This document shows, piece after piece, positions 53,557 through 62,281 of a stretch of 64,000 nucleotides of DNA; position 1 is the stretch's first letter, and every line of letters begins with the position of its first letter. Position numbers and translations under genes: made by a program. The stretch comes from Nocardioides terrigena (lineage in GTDB: Bacteria > Actinomycetota > Actinomycetes > Propionibacteriales > Nocardioidaceae): positions 1 through 64,000 of the forward strand of contig NZ_PZYY01000001.1 in NCBI RefSeq assembly GCF_003047265.1. Reading direction: 5' to 3'. The notes under the pieces were generated by a model. That model made no database searches. It was not told where the DNA came from and was given only the letters and a program-made list of their open reading frames with translations.

Positions 53557-55910
53557 TCGATCGAGAACGTGTCGTCGTTGACGAGGATCCGTAGGTCGCC
53601 GCCGACACCGAGCTTGAAGAGGTAGCTGCCGGGCGGCAGGTCGGTGTCGAAGGTGAGGGTCATGCACCCGTCGCGTGGCAGCTTGGTCGGGTAGACCGTC
53701 TCCGACTCGGCCACCATCTCCCACCCGCCGGCGCCGTCCTGGCTGTAGAACGCGGCGGCGACGTCGGTGTGCTCCCCGCCGGGGAAGCCGGTGTAGTCGA
53801 CCGAGATTGCCGTGGGGGAGGCCCCGGAACGGGCGGAGCGGCACCCCTCGGTCACGGCACCGGTCGTGGCGGGGGTGCTGTAGAACAGCTTCGTGTCCTT
53901 CGCCGACGGGGGACCGGGGACCGTCCACGGCGAGGTGTAGGCCTCGCCGGCCACGGCGGCGTCGATCACCGGTCGTGCCAGGTCGATCGGCCGGATCCGG
54001 GAGAAGGCCTCACCGCCGCGGTCGAACGTCTCCCAGGTCGCGACCCCGACCACGGTGCCCGACTCGTCGACCGCGGGACCCCCGGAGTTGCCGGGCGAGA
54101 TGGCGGCGGTGGTGTTGATGACGGCCCGGAACTCGTCGAGCCGGTCGTCCTGCACCGGCCCGGCGACGACACCCGAGGTGAATGTCGGGGCCACGGACTC
54201 GGCGACGTCCGGGTAGCCGAAGAAGGAGATCGGGTCCGAGGTCCGCACGTCGGCCGAGCTGCCGAGCGACACCTCGGTGAGGTCGGCCAGGTCCTCCGCC
54301 TCCGCGGGCGCCCCCGAGAGCTTGCGGTCTATCTGGAGGACGGCCACGTCGAGGTAGCCGTCGACGGCCACGACCGTGGCGTAGAAGCGCGGCTCGGCGG
54401 ACTTGTCGAGACCGTCCGAGACGTCGACCCGGATCCGCTTCGGGTTGGGGGGCTGCTCGTCGGCGAACTCGGTCAGGAAGATCCCCAGACCCACGGCGGA
54501 CGGCGCCGCGACGTGGGCGTTGGTGAGGATCAGCCCGCGCTCGCGGTCGAAGACGACACCGGATCCGGTGCGCCCGTCCGCGACCAGGAAGACCGTGGCG
54601 CGCGCGACGTCGTCACGCGACGTCGTCGTGACTGTGGGCGGGGGCTCGGGAGCGGGGTCGTCGAGCGTCCGCCATGCCAGGGCGCTGCCACCGACCACGG
54701 CGAGGGCGAGCGCGGCGGCCCCGAGGGGAAGGAGCACCCGGCGGGCGCGCGAGGACGGGGTCGCGGGGGCGCCGGAGCCGACGGGGCCGACCACGGTCAC
54801 CACCCGCTCACCCTGGGTGGGGTCTCCGAGGACGACCTGCTGATGACCGGACAGGACGACCTCCGACGTACGTCGTCCGTCGAGCCAGGTGCCGGACGTG
54901 GAGCCGAGGTCACGCAGCCGCCACGCTCCGCCGCCGTGCTCGATGCGCGCGTGGTGCCGCGAGACGGTGCGGTGGGTCCCCACCAGGTCGTTGTCGTCCT
55001 CGCGACCGATCGTGAGCGAGTCCCCGGGCGACAGCACCCGGGTGGTCGCCCCGATGGTCACCGTCAGCGTGTCGCCGGAGGGGGCGCCGACCACCTCGGT
55101 GGCAGGGGCCCGGCCCCCGGCCAGGGGGCCGCCCGGCTGCCCGGCGAGCGGGATCTCGGTCGCGACCGGGGCGGGCCGTTGCCGCCCGGGGGTGCGGGTG
55201 ACGGCATCACCGAAGGGGGTCAGGAGCAGCCGCACCGCCTCGGGGCCCTGTCCGAGCACGACCTCGGTCTCGCCGGTGAGGACGAGCTCGCGGACCGGTT
55301 GCTGGCGGACGTGGCTGCCCTGGGTGGACCCGGCGTCGGTGAAGGTCCAGCCCTGCGGACCGTGCAGGACCTGGGCGTGCCGCCGCGACACGGCCGGGCT
55401 GTCGAGCACGACGGTGCAGTCGGGGTCACGTCCGATGGTGACCGGCCGGCCGGGCTGTGCGACGTGCTCACGCCCGAGGGCTCGTACGACGAGGTCGCCG
55501 AGGCCGCGACCCGGGGCGCCGGGCCCGGCGCTCACGCCGTTCGCCGTGTGGGGAGGGACCGCCGCGGGCCCCCGGCCCGGGCGGAGGAGCCCGAGGGCCT
55601 CGGCCAGCACGGCGACGGCCCACCGGGCGTCCGCGGACTGCACAGAGCTGGTGCGCTCCAGCTCCCGCGCGGTCTCCGCGACGGCGGCCGCGACCCGGGG
55701 CTCATCGGACCCGGCCTCACGCAGCCGGGCCGGCACGCCGGAGCTGAGGGCCAGCCCGATCAGGTTGGTCTCGGCGCCGGCACCGGAGACGGAATCTGCG
55801 AGCATGGCGCGCACGCGCCGGCTGTCGTCGAGGATCCCGGGGCCGTGCGTCGCGACCAGCTGTGCGAGCTGGCGGCGTACGGCTGCCGCTTCCTGGCTCT
55901 CGTGATCCAT
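53553..55910 (-). CDS. Double-FHA, membrane-anchored HtrA-like protease
   Basis: A 785-residue protein. It has an N-terminal helical domain (1-112) shared with the protein at 50688, FHA1 (about 142-230; TIGRDPDCTVVLD, SRRHAQV), FHA2 (about 285-372; TIGREDDNDLV, SRHHARI), one membrane helix (391-413) and an extracellular trypsin-like domain. The protease triad is intact: His466 (LTNAHV), Asp521 (YLDVAVLQ) and Ser609 (SPGNSGGP). An extra C-terminal beta domain follows. So a phospho-reading inside is joined to a protease outside. ATG at 55910; a GTG three codons earlier is possible. It could replace the missing mycosin of this locus. Confidence 0.88.
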   Translation of the reverse strand: MDHESQEAAAVRRQLAQLVATHGPGILDDSRRVRAMLADSVSGAGAETNLIGLALSSGVPARLREAGSDEPRVAAAVAETARELERTSSVQSADARWAVAVLAEALGLLRPGRGPAAVPPHTANGVSAGPGAPGRGLGDLVVRALGREHVAQPGRPVTIGRDPDCTVVLDSPAVSRRHAQVLHGPQGWTFTDAGSTQGSHVRQQPVRELVLTGETEVVLGQGPEAVRLLLTPFGDAVTRTPGRQRPAPVATEIPLAGQPGGPLAGGRAPATEVVGAPSGDTLTVTIGATTRVLSPGDSLTIGREDDNDLVGTHRTVSRHHARIEHGGGAWRLRDLGSTSGTWLDGRRTSEVVLSGHQQVVLGDPTQGERVVTVVGPVGSGAPATPSSRARRVLLPLGAAALALAVVGGSALAWRTLDDPAPEPPPTVTTTSRDDVARATVFLVADGRTGSGVVFDRERGLILTNAHVAAPSAVGLGIFLTEFADEQPPNPKRIRVDVSDGLDKSAEPRFYATVVAVDGYLDVAVLQIDRKLSGAPAEAEDLADLTEVSLGSSADVRTSDPISFFGYPDVAESVAPTFTSGVVAGPVQDDRLDEFRAVINTTAAISPGNSGGPAVDESGTVVGVATWETFDRGGEAFSRIRPIDLARPVIDAAVAGEAYTSPWTVPGPPSAKDTKLFYSTPATTGAVTEGCRSARSGASPTAISVDYTGFPGGEHTDVAAAFYSQDGAGGWEMVAESETVYPTKLPRDGCMTLTFDTDLPPGSYLFKLGVGGDLRILVNDDTFSIE

Positions 55911-55996
55911 TGACCCCACCCGACCTGTCGCTGATGTGGTGCACCGGGGTCAGCCTCGTGTGATGCTGGTCCGGACGGGATGAAAAGGGCCCGTTC

Positions 55997-58900
55997 CTAC
56001 TCAACTTGGGCTATCTGGACTAGTTCGGCTACAGCGCGGGACACCAGGAATCCGCGGCCGGCGGCGCCCAGGGGCTCCAGAGGCGGGCGCAGCCGGACGC
56101 CGAGGACGTCGCCGTCGAGCTCGACGTCGGGGCAGAGCAGCAGTCCCTGCTTGGCCTTGCGCAGCTCGGGGACGAGCCCGGCGTAGGCGCGTTGGGCCGA
56201 GCGGTTGTCGGACGTGGCCACCACCCGCAGCGGGCGCTCGCGCTCGCGGCGTACCAGCTCGGCGACGTCCTCGGACGCGGGATCTTCCCAGGCGTCCACG
56301 TCGTCACAGAGCAGGAGCACGCGCCGTCCCCGGTCGAGGAGGTCGGAGACGTCCGCCAGCCCGCGCCCGCGCTGGCCGCCGGCGTGCACGTCGACGGGCC
56401 CGACGTCCCAGGGGATCCCGTCCTCCACGGGCACCCGGCGGGTCCGGAGCAGGACCAGGGCAGGGGGGTCGCCCACCCGGCGCGCCGCGTGCGCGAGCGT
56501 CGCCAGCGTCGTCGAACGGCCGCTCCGCGGCGGTCCGGTGACCAGTGCGTGGCCGTCGCTGAGGTCGAGCGCGACGGGCTGCACGTCCTCCTCGCCGATC
56601 CCGAGCGGCAACCGGAAGGGGTCGGTCGGCACCGGCAGCTCGGTCAGGACCACCCGCTCGGGCATGCGACCGAGCACGGGGGCCCTCGTGGGCCAGCGCA
56701 GTCGCGCGCGCTCCATCAGGTCGACCAGGGCCCGGTGCTCCGCCGCGGGGTCGGTGGCCGCCACCACGGCCAGCTGGACCTCGGTGGAGCCCTGGATGAA
56801 TGCCCGTCCCGGCGCGAGGGTGGCGTCACGGGCCAATGCGGCCTCGACGCCGAGGAGGGCGTAGTCGTCGCGCTCGGCCATCCGCAGGACCAGCCGGGTG
56901 GTCACGACGCTGGTGAGGGAGGTCGGCACGGCGGCGCGCCGGTCGGCGGTCAGGATGACGTGGACGCCGACCGCGGGCCCGTCGGGGATGAGGCGCTCCA
57001 GTCGGTCCAGGAGCCGCCCTCCGTCGACGCGCTCGAGCACGGCGGTCGCCCCGGCGTACCCGTCGAGCAGCACGACGATCCGGGGGACCGGGACCTCCGA
57101 GGTCCGGACGAGGTCGGCGAACCCAGTGAGGCCGTGGGCGGCCATCAGCCGCTTGCGCTGCTCGATCGTGGTGGTCAGCCGGCGGACCAGGCGGGCCACG
57201 CGCCCGGGCTCGTCGGGGCCGACCACGCCGGCGCACTGCGGAGCCGCCTCGAGGAGGTGGAGGCCGTGCCCGGCGAAGTCGAGCCCATAGACGTGCAGGC
57301 GGTCCGGGCCCAGTCGCTCGATGAAGGCGGCGGCTACCGTCCGCAGGACCGTTGTCTTGCCGCTCCTGCTCGTGCCGAAGACCAGCATGCTCTGGTGGTG
57401 CTCGAGGTCGAGGGCTACTACCCGTTGGGCCTGCTGATCGGGAAGGTCCGCGAGGCCGAGGACGACGGAGTCCTCGGGAAGCGTCGGCACCCGCGCGGCC
57501 AGCTCGGCACTGGTGACCATGCCCGGCATCGCAGGGAGCCAGGGGACGTGGGGCGGGGCCCAGCGACCCAGGCGCATCACCTGCTGACTGGCGGCGACCA
57601 CACCCTCGAGCACCGTGGCCCCGGCGGTGCGTGCAGCCGGCTGCGGGTGGGTCTCGTCGTGGTCGCGCACCTCGATCGCGGCGTCGGAGGCGGTCCGGGC
57701 CGGGCCACCGACGTAGGCGCTCTGGAACTCGTCGAGGTCGCGGTGCAGCTGCAGGTAGGCCCGACCGGGGAGCTCACGCGGGATGTGCGCGGCGTCGCGC
57801 TGCCCGATGACGTCCTGGCTGTCGGCCTCGTCGTTGACCCGCAGGGCGATCCGGACACCGACGTTGGCCCGGATCCGGTCGTTGATGACGCCGGCGGGGC
57901 GCTGGGTCGCGAGCACCAGGCGCAGTCCGAGCGAGCGACCCCGCGCGGCGATGTCGACGACCCCTTCCACGAACGCGGGGATCTCCTTGGCCAGGGTGGC
58001 GAACTCGTCGACCACGATGAGCAGGTCGCCCGGGGCGGCGTCGGGCGAGCGGTGCCTGAGCTCGGTGAGGTCGCGGGCGTCCCCGGCCGCGAGCAGCTCC
58101 TCGCGGCGCCGGATCTCGGCGTCCAGCGCCTGCATCACGCGGCGGGTGAGGTGCTGGTCGAGGTCGGTGACCACGCCGACGCAGTGCGGCAGATGCATCG
58201 CGTCCTTGAACGCCGCGCCACCCTTGTAGTCGACCAGCAGGAAGCCGACCCGGCTCGGCGGGTACTCCGCCGCGATGGAGACCACGAGCGTCTGGAGCAG
58301 CTCGCTCTTGCCCGAGCCGGTGGTGCCCCCGACGAGCGCGTGCGAGCCCTCGGGACCGAGGTCGAGCTCGACGGGGCCGTCGTTGGAGAGCCCGAGCCGC
58401 GCGGTCAGGTGGGTCAGAGGGGCGGCGTCCCAGCGCCGGCGTACAGCGACGGGTGACGTGACGTCGGGGATCAGGTCCTCAAGGCTGACCCGGTCCGGGA
58501 TCGAGCGGGCCCGGCGGGAGTCGGCCGCGTCGCGGAGTGGGGCCAGGCACCCCGCGAGGTCGATCATGTCGGCGCCCGCCACCGCGTCCGGGGTGACCTC
58601 GAGCCGCGTCCCGCCACGGTGGTCCACCAGGACGGCCTGCCTGCCGTCGACGGTGTGCAGCGACGGCGCGGCCGTGGGGACGGCCCGCGCGTCCGTGCCG
58701 AACCAGACGGTGGTGATCCCGACGTCCCGGGCGTCGACGACGGCCGCGAGCAGGGCCGGGTCGGGCCCCACCCGGTCGTCGACCAGCACCACCACGGCGG
58801 GCGTCGTCCCGCCCGCGTGCCCGCGCCCGTGTCCCTCGGCCCGTCGCTGCCCGGCGAGCTCGGCGAGCGCGGCGAGGAGGGCGTCGGTGGCGCGGCGGTC

Positions 58901-59998
58901 CGTCGCCAGGGGAGGGCAGGGCAACCAGCCGTGGGCGAGGTGCGGGAGCCAGCGGCACCAGTCGGCCGTGTCCTGCCCCGACAGCGCGGCCGCCACCAGG
59001 ACGTCGGCCGGGCTGTGCAGCGCGGCGACCTGCGCGGCCACCCAGGCCAGGGTGCGGTCGAGGTCGCGCTCGCCGCCGAGGACGGCCACGACCCCGTCAC
59101 GCAGGAGGTCGACCACCACCGGCACGTCGGCGACCCGGGCCGCGGCCGCGAAGTCCGGCCTGCCCTCGGCGTCGGGGACGATCGCCTCGGAGGTCTCCCG
59201 GAGGTCGACCGGCGCCTCCCGGATCCCCGTGCCGAGCCGCAGGTGCAGGAAGTCGGGGTCCCCGGGCTGGCGTTCCCAGAGCCTCGGGGTGAGGCGACGA
59301 CAGATGTCGAGGACCTCCTCCGGTGCGGGGTGGGTCTCCCGCAGCCACTGCGCCCACTCGTCGGTCGTCCGCTCCACCCGGTCCAGCGTGGCGGCGCACT
59401 CCTCCGCGTAGGTGCGGCCATGCTCCCCGAGCTCGTCCCGGCGGGCGCGGCGCTCCTCGACGTGGTTCCACGCAACCATGACGGGGGTGAAGAGCGAGAA
59501 GAGGGCGATCTCCCAGCGCCGGGTCACCAGCACGAGCAGCAGACCGATGACCAGGGGCAGCAGCATCGCCCCCCACGGGAAGCGGCGGGCCGCTCGCACC
59601 CGCCGACGGGTCGGGACCGGCACGACCGCCGTCGGCTCCCGGCGTACGGCGCGGGGTGGACGGTTGATCGCGACCCGGCCCTCGAGGTCTCCCGCGTGGC
59701 CCGCCGGCCACCGGCGCAGGGGCCGGGCCGCGGAGCCCGGGGTGAGCCCGACGGTGATGGTGAGCCGCTCGCCACGCAGCAGCCCGACGTCACCGAGGCG
59801 AGCGCCGCGGTCGAGCCACGCGTCGCTCACGAGGGACCGGGCCTGCACGGCGCCCGCTGCGCCGCGGAGGCCGAGGTGAGCGCCGAGCACGTCCAGCGCC
59901 GCGCCCGTCGTCACGTCGTACGGGGCCGTCAGGGTGATGAGCCGCGGAGCCGAGTCCGTGCGGGACACCTCGAGGTCGACGCGCATCCTCTCCGTCAC
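55997..59998 (-). CDS. EccC/EssC-like FtsK-SpoIIIE ATPase of T7SS-II
   Basis: A 1333-residue motor. Residues 5-88 look like a ubiquitin-type beta-grasp domain (DLEVSRTDSAPRLITLTAP, then LGDVGLLRGERLTITVGL). Two membrane helices (about 140-180) and three FtsK/SpoIIIE domains follow. Walker A sequences are GTTGSGKSE (about 555), GTSRSGKTT (about 872) and GPPRSGRST (about 1152, with Arg for the usual Lys). Domain 1 keeps its catalytic acids (VVDEFATL); domains 2 and 3 do not (VLLDGYAG, LLCDDVDAW). The layout recalls EssC of firmicutes, but with beta-grasp in place of FHA. GTG start, 7 nt after the VWA gene. Confidence 0.92.
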   Translation of the reverse strand: MTERMRVDLEVSRTDSAPRLITLTAPYDVTTGAALDVLGAHLGLRGAAGAVQARSLVSDAWLDRGARLGDVGLLRGERLTITVGLTPGSAARPLRRWPAGHAGDLEGRVAINRPPRAVRREPTAVVPVPTRRRVRAARRFPWGAMLLPLVIGLLLVLVTRRWEIALFSLFTPVMVAWNHVEERRARRDELGEHGRTYAEECAATLDRVERTTDEWAQWLRETHPAPEEVLDICRRLTPRLWERQPGDPDFLHLRLGTGIREAPVDLRETSEAIVPDAEGRPDFAAAARVADVPVVVDLLRDGVVAVLGGERDLDRTLAWVAAQVAALHSPADVLVAAALSGQDTADWCRWLPHLAHGWLPCPPLATDRRATDALLAALAELAGQRRAEGHGRGHAGGTTPAVVVLVDDRVGPDPALLAAVVDARDVGITTVWFGTDARAVPTAAPSLHTVDGRQAVLVDHRGGTRLEVTPDAVAGADMIDLAGCLAPLRDAADSRRARSIPDRVSLEDLIPDVTSPVAVRRRWDAAPLTHLTARLGLSNDGPVELDLGPEGSHALVGGTTGSGKSELLQTLVVSIAAEYPPSRVGFLLVDYKGGAAFKDAMHLPHCVGVVTDLDQHLTRRVMQALDAEIRRREELLAAGDARDLTELRHRSPDAAPGDLLIVVDEFATLAKEIPAFVEGVVDIAARGRSLGLRLVLATQRPAGVINDRIRANVGVRIALRVNDEADSQDVIGQRDAAHIPRELPGRAYLQLHRDLDEFQSAYVGGPARTASDAAIEVRDHDETHPQPAARTAGATVLEGVVAASQQVMRLGRWAPPHVPWLPAMPGMVTSAELAARVPTLPEDSVVLGLADLPDQQAQRVVALDLEHHQSMLVFGTSRSGKTTVLRTVAAAFIERLGPDRLHVYGLDFAGHGLHLLEAAPQCAGVVGPDEPGRVARLVRRLTTTIEQRKRLMAAHGLTGFADLVRTSEVPVPRIVVLLDGYAGATAVLERVDGGRLLDRLERLIPDGPAVGVHVILTADRRAAVPTSLTSVVTTRLVLRMAERDDYALLGVEAALARDATLAPGRAFIQGSTEVQLAVVAATDPAAEHRALVDLMERARLRWPTRAPVLGRMPERVVLTELPVPTDPFRLPLGIGEEDVQPVALDLSDGHALVTGPPRSGRSTTLATLAHAARRVGDPPALVLLRTRRVPVEDGIPWDVGPVDVHAGGQRGRGLADVSDLLDRGRRVLLLCDDVDAWEDPASEDVAELVRRERERPLRVVATSDNRSAQRAYAGLVPELRKAKQGLLLCPDVELDGDVLGVRLRPPLEPLGAAGRGFLVSRAVAELVQIAQVE

Positions 59999-60005
59999 GG
60001 GGGCC

Positions 60006-60710
60006 TCACCACACCATCAGCTCGCCGTCGGCTGGCTGGGGGACGTCCGGCGGTGTGGGGAACGACCGCTCCTCGGCCATCCCCGCGGGCGAGGAGGCGA
60101 GCTGGGAGGCAGCGGTCGACACGAAGCGCACGAGGTAGGCCAGCTGCTCGGGGTCGCGGGCGGCGAACGGCGGGATGGACGGGTCGCCGATGAAGGCGGA
60201 CAGCACGTCCAGGTCCGCGTCGGACCCGATCGCGATGGCCAGCCGGACGGCTCGACGCCCCCACGGCTCGGCCATCAGTCGCGCCAGCCCGGCCTCGAAG
60301 TCGTCGGTCGGCCGACCGTCGGAGATCACCACCACCACCGGGGGGAAGGCCCGGGAGTCCATCGGGGGGACGTGCAGGATCCCGCTGACCTCGGCGAGCG
60401 CAGCCCCCAGGTCCGTGTAGCCGCCCGCCACGACCGGCGGCCACGACACCTCGTGGACGGGGGTGGGATCTGCGAGGTGCCACCGCACGCCGTCGGCGAA
60501 GACGAGTGCCCGCACCAGGATCCGCACGAACGGGTTCTGGTCGGCGAGGTCGCGCAGGTGCGGGAGCGCGTCGCGGATCGACTCGTTGAGGGACTGGATC
60601 TTGCCGTCGGCGTTCATGGAGCCCGAGCCGTCCAGGACGAAGACGAAGTGCAGGGGGCGCCCGGCCAGCTGGGCGCCCGGCCTGAAGCTCCCGCCGTCCG
60701 ATGTCGTCAT
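60006..60710 (-). CDS. TerY-like VWA-domain protein
   Basis: A 234-residue cytosolic VWA protein with the MIDAS motif Asp27-x-Ser29-x-Ser31 (FVFVLDGSGSM), a conserved Thr (GGYTDLGAAL) and VVVISDGRPTDD. It resembles TerY-type metal-binding VWA proteins. The C-terminal 40 residues are Pro-rich and disordered. The ATG at 60710 leaves a 17-nt gap after the upstream paralogue gene; the reading frame is open further upstream but overlaps that gene. It lies directly before the ATPase gene, so it may assemble or regulate the motor. Confidence 0.85.
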   Translation of the reverse strand: MTTSDGGSFRPGAQLAGRPLHFVFVLDGSGSMNADGKIQSLNESIRDALPHLRDLADQNPFVRILVRALVFADGVRWHLADPTPVHEVSWPPVVAGGYTDLGAALAEVSGILHVPPMDSRAFPPVVVVISDGRPTDDFEAGLARLMAEPWGRRAVRLAIAIGSDADLDVLSAFIGDPSIPPFAARDPEQLAYLVRFVSTAASQLASSPAGMAEERSFPTPPDVPQPADGELMVW

Positions 60711-60727
60711 GTCCGTCCCGTCCGGCG

Positions 60728-61420
60728 TCAGAAGACCAGGTCGCCGGTACGACGGTCGCGGTAGCTCTGCGAGAGGCTGCCGGTCCGGCCGAAGTCGTCG
60801 GCGTAGAGACCGGGGCTCACGAAGCTCAGTCCCTGCGGGGCGAGCCACGTGGCGGCCATGTTGGACTGGCTCTGGAACAGGGATCCCTGGAGCCCCAGCA
60901 GCTGGTTGGCGGCCCCGGGGTTGGTGTTGCGGAGGTTCTCGGCCGCGGCGAGCAGGGGGTTGTTGGCCAGGAAGGTCTCGTAGGACCCCGGCCCTCCGAT
61001 GGTCATCGTGGTGGGTCCGGGGTCCGAGGTGATCCCGAAGGCGCTGGGCCCGCCGATGGTCATCGTGCTCCCACCCACGATCGAGGCGCCACCGATCACG
61101 CCAGCCATCCAGCCGGACCCGTCGACGGCGAAGGCGTCGCCGCTGGCCTGGAGCGCCAGCGACTGCTCGGCCTCGAGCTCGACGGCCCGCTGGCGGCAGT
61201 CGAGCGCCTCCTGGAGGTAGCCGACGGCGACCGTCAGGGCCTCCACGGTGATCGCGTTGAGCTCCTCGTCGAGCCAGGCGATGAGCGAGCGGGGCACCTC
61301 GCAGGTGCAGGTCGTCCGGGTGCCGGTGACGGTCTCCTGGATGCGCATCGCCTGCTCGGCGAGTGCACCCGAGGTCGCGGTCAGCTCCACCGGATCGATC
61401 CAGATGGCGGTCGTGGTCAT
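60728..61420 (-). CDS. Cys/Gly-rich T7SS-II protein, paralogue B
   Basis: A 230-residue protein without a recognised family. Residues 6-90 (IWIDPVELTATSGALAEQ, Cys38-Thr-Cys40, a long helix to 90) are shared with the upstream protein at 61481. A Gly-rich middle repeats TMTIGGPSAF/TMTIGGPGSY, and the end (LYADDFGRTG, then YRDRRTGDLVF) again matches its paralogue. There is no signal peptide. A perfect AAAGGAGG ribosome site precedes the ATG, suggesting high expression. Long N-terminal helices in a WXG100 operon make it a candidate secreted substrate or channel part. Confidence 0.75.
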   Translation of the reverse strand: MTTTAIWIDPVELTATSGALAEQAMRIQETVTGTRTTCTCEVPRSLIAWLDEELNAITVEALTVAVGYLQEALDCRQRAVELEAEQSLALQASGDAFAVDGSGWMAGVIGGASIVGGSTMTIGGPSAFGITSDPGPTTMTIGGPGSYETFLANNPLLAAAENLRNTNPGAANQLLGLQGSLFQSQSNMAATWLAPQGLSFVSPGLYADDFGRTGSLSQSYRDRRTGDLVF

Positions 61421-61480
61421 GTCGTCTCCTCCTTTCACATCACGGTGCTCCAGGGCCCTGAGGCGGCCCTGAGGCAGTGG

Positions 61481-62281
61481 TCAGACGATCTCGCTGACGC
61501 CGGTCCTCGGGTCGGTGTGGAGCTGCGCCATCGTGCCGATGCGCCCGGAGCCGTCGACGTACGTCCGTCCCTCGACGTGGTTGAGTCCGCGCGGCTCGAG
61601 GGCGCGGATGATGCCGGCCTGCCCCGTCCCCCAGGAGCCGTTCTGCGCGGCGAAGGCGTCCGACGACAACCCGGGGAAGGACACCCCACCGAGGGGGCTG
61701 GTCGACCGGGTGTCGATCACCATGCCGCCGACGATCGCCATGCTGCCGCCGAGCGGGGTCTCGCTGAAGGACTGCATGGAGGATGGGCCGCCGAGGACCA
61801 CGCCGCCGACCAGCGGGGAGTCGATCGGAGTGCCGTAGGAGCCGAAGCCGCCCACCACGCCGCCGACCAGCGGGGAGTCGATCGGCGTGCCGTAGGAACC
61901 GAAGCCGCCCACGGTGGCGGCTGACGGGCCGGCAGCCTCGCCGAAGGACGAGAAGCCGCCCATCGTGGTGCCGGCGAACACCAGCCCGCCAGCGACGCCG
62001 GTCAGGTCCGGCGTTGCGGCGACCAGGGACTGCTCGGCCGTCACGCTGTCGGCCCGCAGCTGCAGCTCGATCGACTCCAGGAAGAGGGCGACGGTCGCGA
62101 TGAGGGCCTCGGTGACGATGGCAGTCAGCTCCTCCTCGAGCCAGGGCTCGAGGGCCCGGGGGACGGCGCAGGTGCACGCGGTACGGGTGCCGGTGACGGT
62201 CTCCTGGACGCGTGCGCCGAGCTCGCCGAGCAGCGTCGCCTCGGCAGCCAGCTCGACGGGGTCGATCCAGATGACCGTCAT
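61481..62281 (-). CDS. Cys/Gly-rich T7SS-II protein, paralogue A
   Basis: A 266-residue protein without a recognised family. The N-terminus (IWIDPVELAAEATLLGE, Cys36-Thr-Cys38, helix to about 90) and C-terminus (YVDGSGRIGTMAQL, then TDPRTGVSEIV) match paralogue B. The middle (about 100-205) is built from Gly-Gly-x-Ser-Phe/Tyr units, including an exact 19-residue tandem duplication at 124-161. Such regular Gly repeats suggest a beta-solenoid or flexible wall-spanning segment. The ATG overlaps the stop of the DcrB-like gene by ATGA. No signal peptide is present. Confidence 0.75.
   Translation of the reverse strand: MTVIWIDPVELAAEATLLGELGARVQETVTGTRTACTCAVPRALEPWLEEELTAIVTEALIATVALFLESIELQLRADSVTAEQSLVAATPDLTGVAGGLVFAGTTMGGFSSFGEAAGPSAATVGGFGSYGTPIDSPLVGGVVGGFGSYGTPIDSPLVGGVVLGGPSSMQSFSETPLGGSMAIVGGMVIDTRSTSPLGGVSFPGLSSDAFAAQNGSWGTGQAGIIRALEPRGLNHVEGRTYVDGSGRIGTMAQLHTDPRTGVSEIV
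61799..61912 (-). repeat. Two 57-bp tandem repeats in paralogue A
   Basis: Units 61856-61912 and 61799-61855 differ at only a few positions and encode an identical 19-residue unit (core GGFGSYGTPIDSPLVGG). Unit length is a multiple of three, so copy number can vary without frameshift. Confidence 0.85.
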
